DNA of 64,000 bases from Clostridium sp. Marseille-P3244 (GTDB taxonomy: Bacteria > Bacillota > Clostridia > Lachnospirales > Lachnospiraceae): positions 1,116,001 through 1,180,000 of the forward strand of contig NZ_LT635549.1 of NCBI RefSeq assembly GCF_900120155.1. Reading direction: 5' to 3'. Shown piece after piece: positions 17,105-25,357 of the stretch. Under the pieces are notes generated by a model. That model worked only from the letters and a program-made list of their open reading frames with translations. It did no database searches and was not told the origin of the DNA. The position numbers were made by a program, and so were the translations under genes. Positions within the stretch are counted from its first letter, which is position 1, and each line of letters starts with the position of its first letter.

Positions 17105-17670
17105 ATTTCGTCTGTACTGCCTGTAAATATGATGCCGTCCATGCCCAGGGCCCGGCCTCCTTCGATATTTTCCTCAAGATCATCGACAAAGAAGCATTCT
17201 TTTGGATTCAGGGAATATGTTTCAAAAAGATATCTGTAGATTCCCGGTTCAGGTTTTACCATTTTCAGCGGTCCCGAGAACACGACTCCGCTGAAATCTT
17301 TCAGAATATCTTTCCATGCGGGCCATTCGGCAAAATATGTGGAGGCATTTGAGAGAAGATAGACGGGAATGTTTTTCCCGTGCAGTTCGTCGATGAAATC
17401 CAGTGTATCCTGCATAAGTACCATATGTTCCGGCCAGCATCGGAAAAAGCGCTGTACAGTGTCTCTTAAACGCTCCGGAACAAGGGAGGTGATCCGTCTG
17501 GCATTTTTCTCATAGTCAAGGCCTCTGTCCAGATCTGCCCAGTTCGCGTATATGAGAGGATAGAGAAGATCGCAGTCCTTTTTTGAAGGACAAAACTGTT
17601 CCAGCATATATCTTCCGTCAAATTTTCCGATCACATTTCCGAAATCAAAGACTATATTTTTATATTTCAT
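17083..17670 (-). CDS. HAD family hydrolase, subfamily IA (YihX-like)
   Basis: The 195-residue protein has the HAD motifs: nucleophile Asp in VFDFGNVIG, Ser/Thr in LLSNAS (motif II), Lys in MVKPEPGIY (motif III) and the acidic pair in FFVDDLEENI (motif IV). The position two after the nucleophile is Gly, as in the YihX-type sugar-phosphate phosphatases and haloacid-dehalogenase relatives. Substrate unknown; a small phosphorylated metabolite is likely. It starts 12 nt after the DUF2971 gene and is probably co-transcribed with it. Confidence 0.85.
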   Translation of the reverse strand: MKYKNIVFDFGNVIGKFDGRYMLEQFCPSKKDCDLLYPLIYANWADLDRGLDYEKNARRITSLVPERLRDTVQRFFRCWPEHMVLMQDTLDFIDELHGKNIPVYLLSNASTYFAEWPAWKDILKDFSGVVFSGPLKMVKPEPGIYRYLFETYSLNPKECFFVDDLEENIEGGRALGMDGIIFTGSTDEIKAAIDF

Positions 17671-17682
17671 GATATTCTCCTC

Positions 17683-18819
17683 CTACCATCTGATGTCGTG
17701 TTTTGAAATACAGATGTCGAAAGCACTGTCCTTTTTCAAAAAACTGCAGAGGACCTGTTTGTATACAGGCACTGAGACAGGGATCCGCTTTGTGGCCGGT
17801 GACAGGATAACACTCTGGATCTCACCGGACAATAGAGCATCGGATCCGGAACCGAACCGACATTCTGTAAAGGGCTTGACAAAAGCTCCAAAGTCATAGC
17901 TGACAGTCGAAAACTGTTCTTCCGCCCTCTGGTCTACATCATAGTGAAAAAATACGATCCTTGTTTCTGATTCATTTTCAAATGTCCTGGGCTTATATCT
18001 GGCGGACAGAATGAGCATAAAAAGGTCGATGTCAGCCTTGAATTTCAGAGAACTGTTTGTGATCAGCTCTCTGTTGCGGATAAAGATTGTCCTGTAAAAA
18101 TCGTTATCAGAAGAGATCTTATAATACTCTTCAAAAGTTTCTCCGGCTGCTTTCGGGGAACGGAGAAGGTAATTGACCGTCACCACATAGCTCTCTATGT
18201 ATGAATCCACGAAAGATTCCAGATCCACTTTCCCGTCTTTTCTGTTCTCGTGGAGATATGTACTGTACGGAGTCCCTTCATTGTTGGCTGAGGCAAACAG
18301 CCGGATATCAGACAGAGAATCCAGGGGAAGGGTGTTCAGATTTTCCTCCAGGTCGATATAGTCGATTTTCGTATACGCAAGGAAATCATAAGCTTTCTGA
18401 CATAAATTTCCCGCCATTGCATGGAGCAGAGAATCCTGATCGAAACCCAGACAAATGCCATTGTTTCCATAGTAATTCCACATGGGCAGAGAATCTCTGG
18501 CATCGGTAAGAGAAAATACATACAGCGGAATATGATCATATACATACTGAAGGTAATCGGCAAGAGGATATTTTTTTATCAGTGCTTCCACATCTTCCGG
18601 ATAGCGGTTGGAAAAGCTTTTCACATTGCCAAGATAATGCTCTACATCCAGATGGAAGGTCTTTGTCTCAATGTACTTTTTGACGATGCCGTAAAATGCC
18701 CTGCAGTCATGCGGATCATTCATAAAATCTGAACGAGTCATGCGGATACACTGATTTTTAATGATCGATTCAAAGCTTTGAACACTTGTATAATGATACA
18801 GACTGCCCATATCTGCCAC
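17683..18819 (-). CDS. DUF2971 domain-containing protein
   Basis: The 378-residue cytosolic protein opens with LYHYTSVQSFESIIKN and RMTRSDFMNDPHDCR, the hallmark N-terminus of DUF2971, followed by the SLTDARDSLPMWNYYG block and GICLGFD. The family is widespread in bacteria, often in accessory or defence-like loci, and has no established activity. Here the neighbours are a HAD hydrolase and tRNA genes, so context does not help. Confidence 0.8.
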   Translation of the reverse strand: MADMGSLYHYTSVQSFESIIKNQCIRMTRSDFMNDPHDCRAFYGIVKKYIETKTFHLDVEHYLGNVKSFSNRYPEDVEALIKKYPLADYLQYVYDHIPLYVFSLTDARDSLPMWNYYGNNGICLGFDQDSLLHAMAGNLCQKAYDFLAYTKIDYIDLEENLNTLPLDSLSDIRLFASANNEGTPYSTYLHENRKDGKVDLESFVDSYIESYVVTVNYLLRSPKAAGETFEEYYKISSDNDFYRTIFIRNRELITNSSLKFKADIDLFMLILSARYKPRTFENESETRIVFFHYDVDQRAEEQFSTVSYDFGAFVKPFTECRFGSGSDALLSGEIQSVILSPATKRIPVSVPVYKQVLCSFLKKDSAFDICISKHDIRW

Positions 18820-18965
18820 CTCATCATATGTACCGGAAAAGTTCCGGAGGGTTGATAAATTCTAATTATTTCCTTTCAAATTGTAAGCGATTATACAGGG
18901 AAAATCAAGTCCGGTGCAGGGAGAAGATGGCTTTCATCATTTTTCGCTATTTTGTTTATTTTGTC

Positions 18966-18994
18966 TATACATTTCGGATAATTTGTGTTATAAT
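18966..18994 (+). promoter_or_regulatory. Promoter of the tRNA pair
   Basis: TATACA (18966-18971), a 17-nt spacer and TATAAT (18989-18994) put the start of transcription just ahead of tRNA-Val at 19008. The stretch 18820-18960 shows no other feature. Confidence 0.6.
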
Positions 18995-19007
18995 AATACC
19001 CGGTCGC

Positions 19008-19080
19008 GGAAACATAGCTCAGCTGGGAGAGCGCTCGCCTGACTAGCGGGAGGTCATGGGTTCGAGCCCCGTTGTTTCCA
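19008..19080 (+). tRNA. tRNA-Val (anticodon GAC)
   Basis: A 73-nt cloverleaf: acceptor GGAAACA/TGTTTCC, D arm GCTC...GAGC, anticodon stem CTCGC/GCGGG with loop CTGACTA, T arm ATGGG TTCGAGC CCCGT, discriminator A. CCA is not encoded. Confidence 0.95.
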
Positions 19081-19090
19081 TTTTGATCGT

Positions 19091-19163
19091 GGGGTATTAG
19101 CGCAGTTGGGAGCGCGCAACATTCGCATTGTTGAGGCCACGGGTTCGAATCCCGTATACTCCA
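19091..19163 (+). tRNA. tRNA-Ala (anticodon CGC)
   Basis: A 73-nt cloverleaf: acceptor GGGGTAT/ATACTCC, anticodon stem CAACA/TGTTG with loop TTCGCAT, T arm ACGGG TTCGAAT CCCGT, discriminator A. The G3-U70 wobble pair, the alanine identity element, confirms the assignment. CCA is not encoded. Confidence 0.95.
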
Positions 19164-19169
19164 TTACAG

Positions 19170-19193
19170 GCTCCGTTGTGACGGAGCTTTTTT
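19170..19193 (+). terminator. Terminator of the tRNA transcript
   Basis: GCTCCGT (19170-19176) pairs with ACGGAGC (19181-19187), followed by six T. Confidence 0.9.
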
Positions 19194-19201
19194 GATACAA
19201 A

Positions 19202-19237
19202 AAAACCGCGTCTGCAGGACAATGCAGACGCGGTTTT
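19202..19237. terminator. Bidirectional terminator at the left edge of the accessory block
   Basis: AAAACCGCGTCTGCA (19202-19216) and TGCAGACGCGGTTTT (19223-19237) form a perfect 15-bp stem with a 6-nt loop and A/T runs on both sides. Confidence 0.85.
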
Positions 19238-19280
19238 CTTGATCTTAGAGGGCACTGTCGGAAACCGACTTGAAAAACTA

Positions 19281-19394
19281 TCAGATGATCCTCGAGTTTA
19301 AATTTCCATAGTTTGACATAATATCAGCCATCTCCTCCTTGGTGAACTTTACAATTGTGTAAGGTTCGCTGTTTCGGCGGTATGTATAGTAAAA
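19281..19394 (-). pseudogene. Open-frame remnant, possible C-terminal gene fragment
   Basis: On the minus strand a 37-codon open frame without an ATG at its head runs to a TGA, reading YRRNSEPYTIVKFTKEEMA and then a hydrophilic tail. Composition looks like real coding sequence and not noise. It contains AAGGAGG before an internal ATG, so a short peptide is also possible. I do not recognise a family. It lies exactly at the junction between the tRNA pair and the accessory block, consistent with a gene truncated by insertion. Confidence 0.3.
19346..19366. promoter_or_regulatory. Candidate operator, copy 1 (TTACA-N4-TGTAA)
   Basis: The inverted repeat TTACA-ATTG-TGTAA (19349-19362) sits in a 21-nt block that recurs almost exactly, in opposite orientation, at 30862-30882 in the other promoter region of the accessory block. 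Possible -10 boxes TATAGT (19385-19390) and TATACT (19396-19401) lie downstream, ahead of the lipoprotein gene at 19495. Binding by the locus response regulator is an inference. Confidence 0.5.
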
Positions 19395-19494
19395 TTATAC
19401 TGACAGCGGCTGGGTATTAGCCTGACGCCGCGGTTCCCGGCAGGGAAAGGACTACGGCCCGGACGGGCTCCGGGTGGAAGGCAAAGGAGGAAGT

Positions 19495-20304
19495 ATGCGC
19501 TCAAGGAAAAGAATTGCACTCAGGCTGCTCTGCATGCTGGCGACGCTGGGTATGCTCAGCGGCTGCGGCAGAGAGGCGGAACGCGAACTTGATATGGACG
19601 ACTGGCAGTCCTGGAGAATAGGAACGCCTCTGGCCTGGAGCTCGGATTACTACCTGTCTGAGCAGGTGCGCGTTCCAAACCTGTACCTCTACGACAGCAT
19701 CGGTGACAGCATTATGGCGCTGCGCTTCGGCTATGTGGACGCCATAGCTGTGGACGCCCTGTACGCCTACAGCATGGTGGCAGAGTACTCTGACCTCAGG
19801 ATTCAGCCGGAGCCGATAGGAGAGGACTCGCTGGTGGCCTATATCACCAATGGACGCCGGGACATTCTAGAGCAGATGAACGGATACATACCGAAGTTCA
19901 AGGCCAGCGAGGCCTATGCCGATCTTGTCGGGCGGGCCAACGCCGAAGAGTTCGTTCCCGATACGGATATACCCGAGATAACGGACGGCGAGGTGCTGCG
20001 CGTAGCTATAAACACGGGCGGCAGCGGCTATCCCTACACCTACTACGACTTTGTAAGCGGTGAGCCGCAGGGAGTGGACATAGAGTTCATAAAACACTTC
20101 GCCGCGGAGTACGGCTACACGATAGAGTGGTTCGACAGCAGCTGGGACGCCTGTTCCCTGGCCATAGCAAACGGTGACGTAGACGTCTTTGTGTACGCCA
20201 TTTCCCTGTACTACGCCGGGGAGGTGGAGGCTATGGGTACCTGCCTGCACTCGGATCCCTATTTTAACCTGGATTTGGTACTGGTAACACAGAACAAAAC
20301 GTGA
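19495..20304 (+). CDS. Lipoprotein solute-binding protein with permuted lobes
   Basis: This 269-residue protein has a signal peptide with lipobox LSGC (Cys24). The rest resembles the amino-acid-binding SBP_bac_3 family, but in swapped order. Residues about 40-150 look like lobe 2 (IGTPLAWSSDYYL ... GYVDAIAVDALYAY) and residues about 160-269 like lobe 1 (LRVAINTGGSGYPYTYYD ... GVDIEFIKHFA), ending DPYFNLDLVLVTQN, which normally closes lobe 1 in mid-protein. It is followed after 19 nt by a permease gene and then an ABC ATPase, so it should feed that importer. A strong AAAGGAGG precedes the ATG. Ligand: probably a polar amino acid, by family. Confidence 0.78.
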   Translation: MRSRKRIALRLLCMLATLGMLSGCGREAERELDMDDWQSWRIGTPLAWSSDYYLSEQVRVPNLYLYDSIGDSIMALRFGYVDAIAVDALYAYSMVAEYSDLRIQPEPIGEDSLVAYITNGRRDILEQMNGYIPKFKASEAYADLVGRANAEEFVPDTDIPEITDGEVLRVAINTGGSGYPYTYYDFVSGEPQGVDIEFIKHFAAEYGYTIEWFDSSWDACSLAIANGDVDVFVYAISLYYAGEVEAMGTCLHSDPYFNLDLVLVTQNKT

Positions 20305-20323
20305 GACGGGAGGGGAATACACA

Positions 20324-21016
20324 ATGGAACTGATTGAATACCTGAAAAGATCCATCTACATGAATCTCATCTACGAGGACCGGTATATGCTGATACTGTC
20401 CGGATTGTGGGTCACACTGCTGCTGACCATATCCTCTTTTGTGCTGGGCACCATGCTGGGTATGGCTTTTTGCGCGGGAAAGGGGAGCCGGAACAGGGTG
20501 ATCCGGGGCATTTGCAACACGGTCACTGCCCTCATGGTGAAGCTGCCGCCGCTCGTGCTGCTGATGGTCTTCGCCTACCTGATACTGGCCGATACCAGCT
20601 TCAGCGCTGAGACGATCGCCATTATTACCTTTACGCTCAAATGTGCGGCCCACCTCTCGGAGATGTTCCGCTCGGCGGTGGACTCTGTGGGCGTGGGGGA
20701 AATCGAGGCGGCGCGGACCCTGGGCTATTCCAAGTGGCAGGCGTTTTTCCGGGTAGTGTTTCCGCAGGCCCGGCACCAGGTGATGCCATTGTACAGGACA
20801 CAGTTCGTACTGACCATGCAGGACACATCCGTGGTGAGCCTGCTGGCGGTCCAGGATATGACCAGGGCGGTCACGGTCATAACCTCACGCACCATGGATC
20901 CTATAATTTCCCTTGTGATAACCTCGGTTGTCTATCTGCTGCTGGGCTATATCGCCAACCGCATGCTGAGTCTGGCAGACCGCAGCAAGCATCTCACATA
21001 CAAGGAGGTGGCGTGA
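20324..21016 (+). CDS. Polar amino acid ABC transporter permease
   Basis: The 230-residue protein belongs to the His/Glu/Gln/Arg/opine permease family. It has about five membrane segments and the ATPase-contact EAA loop (VGVGEIEAARTLGYSKWQAFF, then VFPQA, residues about 125-150). Its stop overlaps the ATG of the ATPase gene. With the lipoprotein and ATPase on either side it forms a complete importer; a single permease gene suggests a homodimer. Confidence 0.9.
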   Translation: MELIEYLKRSIYMNLIYEDRYMLILSGLWVTLLLTISSFVLGTMLGMAFCAGKGSRNRVIRGICNTVTALMVKLPPLVLLMVFAYLILADTSFSAETIAIITFTLKCAAHLSEMFRSAVDSVGVGEIEAARTLGYSKWQAFFRVVFPQARHQVMPLYRTQFVLTMQDTSVVSLLAVQDMTRAVTVITSRTMDPIISLVITSVVYLLLGYIANRMLSLADRSKHLTYKEVA

Positions 21017-22092
21017 TGTCAGTCATACATATTGAGGGCCTTGCCAAGAGCTTCGGCAGCAACCTGGTGTTTCAGGACATAAATGTGGACATTGAAAAGG
21101 GAGACTGTATCTCCGTTATCGGTCCATCCGGCTGCGGGAAGAGTACTTTCCTGCGCTGCATCAACCTGCTGGAGCGCCCCAGCGCGGGCAGAGTGTACAT
21201 AGACGGTCAGGAGATTACCGCCAGGGGTGCGCCGCTGGACCAGATACGGCGCAAGATGGGAATGGTGTACCAGACCTTCAATCTCTTTTCTCACAAGACT
21301 GTGCTGGAGAATGTCATGATGGCCCCCATGCACCTCCGGGGCCTGTCCAGGCAGGAGGCCATGGAGCTGGCGATGGACTGCCTGGGCCAGGTGGGCATGG
21401 TGGAACGGGCCGACTACATGCCATCCCAGCTCTCCGGCGGTCAGAAGCAGCGCGCCGCCATAGCCCGCTGCATCGCCATGAAGCCGGAGATTATCCTCTT
21501 TGACGAGCCTACCTCGGCCCTGGATCCCACTATGGTGGACGAGGTGCTGGCGGTCATCCGGCGGCTGGTGAACCGGGGCATGACCTGTATCATAGTCACG
21601 CACGAGATGAATTTCGCCCGGGCCATCAGTTCCGGGGTCATATACATGGACGAAAAGGGCATCTACGAGATGGGCCCGCCGTCACAGGTTTTCGACGCGC
21701 CCAAGCGGGAGCGGACGAAGGCCTTCATAAACCGGCTCAAGACCTACCGGCAGACTGTCACCGAGCGTGACTTCGATATCTACGGCCTCAACGGCGCCGT
21801 TGTAGAGTTCTGCCGTCGGCAGTTCGCTTCAGAAAAGCAGATTTACCGGGTGCAGCTTGTGCTCGAGGAGCTGCTTATAAACATCATGCTCCCACAAATG
21901 AAGGGCGAGCGCATCGCCATAGACGTGACCGTGGAGTACAGCATGAAGGACAGCACCCTGTCGGTAACCGCTTTCGCGGACCAGGACTTCTCCATGGAGC
22001 TGCAGGGGGAGGACAGCCTTTCGCTGGACATGCTCAAGGCGGTCTGCACGAATATCGTCCGCGAGGGAAACAGCGTACGGCTCTGCCTGTAA
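21016..22092 (+). CDS. Amino acid ABC ATPase fused to a degenerate RsbW-like domain
   Basis: Residues 1-245 are a full ATPase: Walker A GPSGCGKST (36-44), Q-loop YQTFNLF, signature LSGGQKQR (139-146), Walker B ILFDEP, D-loop SALDP and H-loop THE. GlnQ-type proteins normally end here. Residues about 250-358 are extra and resemble the RsbW/SpoIIAB GHKL fold: an N-box-like LVLEELLINIM (281-291) keeps Glu-Glu and Asn, but the following glycine motifs are lost (ADQDFSMEL, DSLSLDML). It is probably a binding module without kinase activity. The start at 21016 has AAGGAGGTG just upstream. Confidence 0.82.
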   Translation: MSVIHIEGLAKSFGSNLVFQDINVDIEKGDCISVIGPSGCGKSTFLRCINLLERPSAGRVYIDGQEITARGAPLDQIRRKMGMVYQTFNLFSHKTVLENVMMAPMHLRGLSRQEAMELAMDCLGQVGMVERADYMPSQLSGGQKQRAAIARCIAMKPEIILFDEPTSALDPTMVDEVLAVIRRLVNRGMTCIIVTHEMNFARAISSGVIYMDEKGIYEMGPPSQVFDAPKRERTKAFINRLKTYRQTVTERDFDIYGLNGAVVEFCRRQFASEKQIYRVQLVLEELLINIMLPQMKGERIAIDVTVEYSMKDSTLSVTAFADQDFSMELQGEDSLSLDMLKAVCTNIVREGNSVRLCL

Positions 22093-22093
22093 G

Positions 22094-22125
22094 CAAGCTG
22101 GCTCCGCCACAAGCTGGCTCCGCCT
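22094..22125. repeat. Two tandem copies of a 16-nt unit
   Basis: CAAGCTGGCTCCGCCA at 22094-22109 is repeated at 22110-22125 with only the last base changed. It lies immediately after the ABC ATPase stop and before the histidine kinase. No function is apparent. Confidence 0.7.
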
Positions 22126-22226
22126 GTTGAAAAGCGGAGGATGAAAAGCTATAATTGTCTCATACAGCGCCGGCGCGTGCCTGGCACAAGCGCCGGTGGA
22201 GACAGATGGAAGGAGGTGCGCGCCAG

Positions 22227-24167
22227 GTGCGGAAGGACAAAGCCCAAAGGCGTTGCTTGCAGTGGCTTATCCCGGCGGCCACCGTGGGGCTGGTCGTGAT
22301 GATGATGCAGCTCTTCCTCGGCAGGATGCCGGGGCAGCTCCGCACGCTCAGCCCGGTCGACGGCGTTCTGGACATCACCGGCGTGGATTTGTCCCGGGAG
22401 GTCGTAAATGTCCAGAACAACTGGGACTTTTACCCCGGCGTCCTTTACACCTCCGAGGACTTCGCCGCCGGAGAGGCGACAGCAGACTCCGGGGACGGGA
22501 GCAACTCCCAGTACGGTACATACCGCCTCGTCATCAAGGCTTTGCCGGAGCAGTATTACACCCTCTGTTCCTACTCCATCGACTATAGTACCCGGGTGTT
22601 TGTAAACGGCGTGGAGGCCGCTTCTTTCGGCACAGTGGCAGACAACGCCGATGGGAGCGTGCCCCGCATTGGCTATATGACCATCCCGCTCTACTCCGGG
22701 GAGACGGGGGAGATAGAGATAATATATCAGTTTTCCAACTTCGTCCACCGGGATGGCGGCTTCATACAGCCTACCTACCTCTCCGCGCCCCAGAACATGG
22801 AGGAGTTCAAGGCGGGGAATGCTCTGGTTTCGCTGAGCATCAGCGGCGGGCTGTTGGTGCTTTTCATGTACTTCCTGCTTTGTGCCGCGGTACAGAGGCG
22901 CATTTCTTTTCTGCTTCTGGCCGTCTGCTGTATGATGATGGCGCTGCGGGATCAGAATTTTCTGGTTGTCCACGCCCTGTCGCCGGACACCTCCTGGTAT
23001 TTTGCCTATCGTGTTTTCATGGGCGTGACGAGCCTGCTGCCGGGGCTGGTGCTCTTGCTGCTTGGGAGCATGTACCGCGGCGCGGTCAAAAAGCTCCCGG
23101 CTCTTGTACACACGGCTGTCATGGTAATCGAGGCGGTTCTTATCGCCGTCGTGCCCACGATATGGCTGGTTACGGTGTGCGCGGCCGCGTGGTGTTGTGC
23201 CCTGTTTTACCTTTTGTACCTTGCGTGGAGCATCGTCAGATATTATATTCGCCGGAAGACGTTTGATGCCGCAGACGTGCTGACGGTGTGCGGTGCGGCG
23301 GTCATTATCATCTCCATATTGCTGGAAGCACTTTTCGTAAACAGCAGCTCGGCTGTCAGCCGCTATGGGATAATGCCCTGGGGCATGCTGGTGTTTGACC
23401 TGCTCATGGCGGCGGCAATCAGCCTGAGGGTCAGAGCGCAGGAGATTGCCCTGGCCGAGAGCCGGAGCCACGGCGAGATGCTCGAGAGTATGAACGCCAT
23501 GAATCTGGACTTCCTGCACCAGGTCGCCCACGAGCTGAAGACGCCTTTAACAGTGATTTCCGGCTATGCTCAATTGACTGGCCTGCAGATGTCCAGCGGC
23601 AATATCAGCAGCGAAACGCCGGAGAATCTGAGGGTCATACGCAACGAGGCACTGAGACTGTCGGACATGGTCACCAAGCTGCTGGAGTTCTCCTACGGCA
23701 GGACGAGCGAGGCCAAGTTCGCTGCGGTCGAGGTGGGACCTTTGCTCGACAGCATCCGGGCCATCTGTACGCCCATGTGCCTGAAAAACAACAACAGCCT
23801 GGAGATAAAAGGCAAAAACTGCCCGGACATATACGGCAGCGCGGAGATGCTGCTGCAAATCTTTATAAACCTGGTGACCAACGCCAGCCGCCACACACAG
23901 GACGGACTGATAACCATCAGTGCCACGGACCGGGAGCGCCAGGATTGCGTGGTATTCCGGGTGGAGGACACGGGCAGCGGCATAGATCCGGAGACACTGC
24001 CGCATATATTTGAAAAGGGCTACAGCGGAGACGGAAGGAGCGGACTGGGCCTGGCCATCTGCCGGGAGGCGGTGGAGTCCCACGGCGGAAGACTGGAGGT
24101 GGAGCGCACCGGTCTGGAGGGTACGGTGTTCGCATTCACAGTGATGAAGAGGGAGGCGCAGACATGA
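22227..24167 (+). CDS. Sensor histidine kinase with 7TMR-DISM-like sensor
   Basis: The 646-residue protein has an N-terminal membrane anchor, an extracytoplasmic domain of about 170 residues, seven hydrophobic segments (7TMR-DISM style), then HisKA with phospho-acceptor His435 in FLHQVAHELKTPL, and an ATPase domain with N-box QIFINLVTNASRH, G1 VEDTGSGID and G2 GLGLAICREAV. It would sense an external ligand and phosphorylate the response regulator whose gene overlaps its stop by 4 nt. The GTG at 22227 has AAGGAGGT 9 nt upstream; the longer upstream frame is Trp/Arg-rich and unlikely. Confidence 0.88.
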   Translation: MRKDKAQRRCLQWLIPAATVGLVVMMMQLFLGRMPGQLRTLSPVDGVLDITGVDLSREVVNVQNNWDFYPGVLYTSEDFAAGEATADSGDGSNSQYGTYRLVIKALPEQYYTLCSYSIDYSTRVFVNGVEAASFGTVADNADGSVPRIGYMTIPLYSGETGEIEIIYQFSNFVHRDGGFIQPTYLSAPQNMEEFKAGNALVSLSISGGLLVLFMYFLLCAAVQRRISFLLLAVCCMMMALRDQNFLVVHALSPDTSWYFAYRVFMGVTSLLPGLVLLLLGSMYRGAVKKLPALVHTAVMVIEAVLIAVVPTIWLVTVCAAAWCCALFYLLYLAWSIVRYYIRRKTFDAADVLTVCGAAVIIISILLEALFVNSSSAVSRYGIMPWGMLVFDLLMAAAISLRVRAQEIALAESRSHGEMLESMNAMNLDFLHQVAHELKTPLTVISGYAQLTGLQMSSGNISSETPENLRVIRNEALRLSDMVTKLLEFSYGRTSEAKFAAVEVGPLLDSIRAICTPMCLKNNNSLEIKGKNCPDIYGSAEMLLQIFINLVTNASRHTQDGLITISATDRERQDCVVFRVEDTGSGIDPETLPHIFEKGYSGDGRSGLGLAICREAVESHGGRLEVERTGLEGTVFAFTVMKREAQT

Positions 24168-24832
24168 GTACGATTCTCCTGGTAGAGGACAACCCCCATA
24201 TTATGAAGATAAACGCCGAGACACTTACCATGTACGGTTATGAGATCCTCCAGGCCGCCACGGCGCGGGAGTGCCGTCAGGCTCTGCGCTGGCACCCTGT
24301 GGATCTGGTGGTACTGGACATAATGCTGCCCGATGGGGATGGCGTGGAGCTGTGCCGGGAGCTGAAGGAGCAGTATCACGTCCCGATCCTGTTCCTGAGC
24401 GCTCTGGGTGAGAGCCGTGACGTGGTGGAGGGCCTGAGAGCGGGCGGTGACGACTACCTGACAAAGCCCTACGACTTGGAGGTACTGGTCGCGCGGGTTG
24501 AGGCCCGGCTGAGGCAGGAGAGTATGAAGAACCGGTACATCAAATATGGCAGCCTTCGGCTGGACACCTTTTCCGGCTGCGGATACCTGGGGGACACGGA
24601 TTTGCAGCTGACGCAGAAGGAATTCGCCGTGCTCCTTCTGCTCGTGCGCAATGCGGAGAAGACCGTCTCCAAGCAGCAGGTGCTGCGTGAGGTATGGAAC
24701 ATAGACTCGGAGGATGACAACCGCGCTCTATGGACGCTTATTTCCAGGCTGCGGCGCAAGCTTAACAGCGAGGAGTCGCGCATCGAGATCTCCTCCAAAC
24801 GCGGGGATGGCTACACGATTGAACAGATATGA
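24164..24832 (+). CDS. OmpR/PhoB family response regulator
   Basis: The 222-residue protein has a receiver domain (acidic pair in LLVEDNPH, phospho-acceptor Asp in LVVLDIMLPDGDG, Lys in YLTKPYD) and a C-terminal winged-helix domain (LTQKEFAVLLLLV ... LWTLISRLRRKL ... SKRGDGYTI). It is the partner of the overlapping kinase and the only obvious DNA-binding protein of the accessory block, so it is the best candidate to bind the two TTACA-N4-TGTAA sites. Confidence 0.93.
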   Translation: MSTILLVEDNPHIMKINAETLTMYGYEILQAATARECRQALRWHPVDLVVLDIMLPDGDGVELCRELKEQYHVPILFLSALGESRDVVEGLRAGGDDYLTKPYDLEVLVARVEARLRQESMKNRYIKYGSLRLDTFSGCGYLGDTDLQLTQKEFAVLLLLVRNAEKTVSKQQVLREVWNIDSEDDNRALWTLISRLRRKLNSEESRIEISSKRGDGYTIEQI

Positions 24833-24895
24833 TGCCCGGGCGGCAACTACTTGATAAACGCGCTGTATGCCGAACGGCACGTCCGGTGGCGCACG

Positions 24896-24916
24896 AGGGG
24901 AGAGAAAATCTCCCCT
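24896..24916. terminator. Hairpin between converging operons
   Basis: AGGGGAGA (24896-24903) pairs perfectly with TCTCCCCT (24909-24916) over a 5-nt loop, midway between the response regulator and the converging RsbW-like gene. No T run follows on either strand, so termination efficiency is uncertain. Confidence 0.45.
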
Positions 24917-24949
24917 GTTCGATGTCTGCTGAGGGAAAGGACGCGGCGC

Positions 24950-25357
24950 CTATCCCTTTTTCCGCAGGGTCAGGATGTTTTGCCCGTTGCGGTACTCGTA
25001 TTCTATCTCGTCCATCAGCTGCTTCGCCATGTATATGCCCAGTCCTCCAATTTGGCGCTGCCCGGCGGGAAGCGTCACGTCCGGGTCTTTGCGCTCGAGA
25101 GGGTTGAAGGGGCGCCCGCGGTCGGCGAAGCCGACTGTTATCCTGAACGGTTCGCTTCCGGCTTCGCAGTAGACACTGACGTTTCCCTCCTCCGGATGGT
25201 AGGCGTAGCGCACTATGTTGACGAAGATCTCCTCTACAGCCATGTCCACCTGCGTCATGAGCTTTGCGGTGCATCCGGCGAGCTCCATCTGTCCGTCCAC
25301 AAACGCGAGCACTTTATCAAGGCTGTCCAGAGTTGCTGTCACGGTGATCTCAGCCAT
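24950..25357 (-). CDS. RsbW-type ATP-binding switch kinase
   Basis: The 135-residue GHKL protein is of the RsbW/SpoIIAB type. It keeps every nucleotide-binding motif: N-box VEEIFVNIVRYAY (41-53), G1 DRGRPFNPLERKDPD and G2 GGLGIYMAKQLMD. In classic systems such a kinase phosphorylates a STAS antagonist and binds a sigma factor. Here a STAS protein and a SpoIIE-type phosphatase are in the same operon and no sigma factor is encoded nearby. It overlaps the phosphatase gene by 8 nt and ends the minus-strand operon. It is the only one of the four RsbW-like domains in the block with intact motifs. Confidence 0.88.
   Translation of the reverse strand: MAEITVTATLDSLDKVLAFVDGQMELAGCTAKLMTQVDMAVEEIFVNIVRYAYHPEEGNVSVYCEAGSEPFRITVGFADRGRPFNPLERKDPDVTLPAGQRQIGGLGIYMAKQLMDEIEYEYRNGQNILTLRKKG

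Noticed and set aside
22149-23531. 460-codon minus-strand frame opposite the histidine kinase
   Set aside because: GC-rich coding DNA often leaves such open shadows; composition is His/Gln/Arg-heavy and the plus frame carries all kinase motifs.
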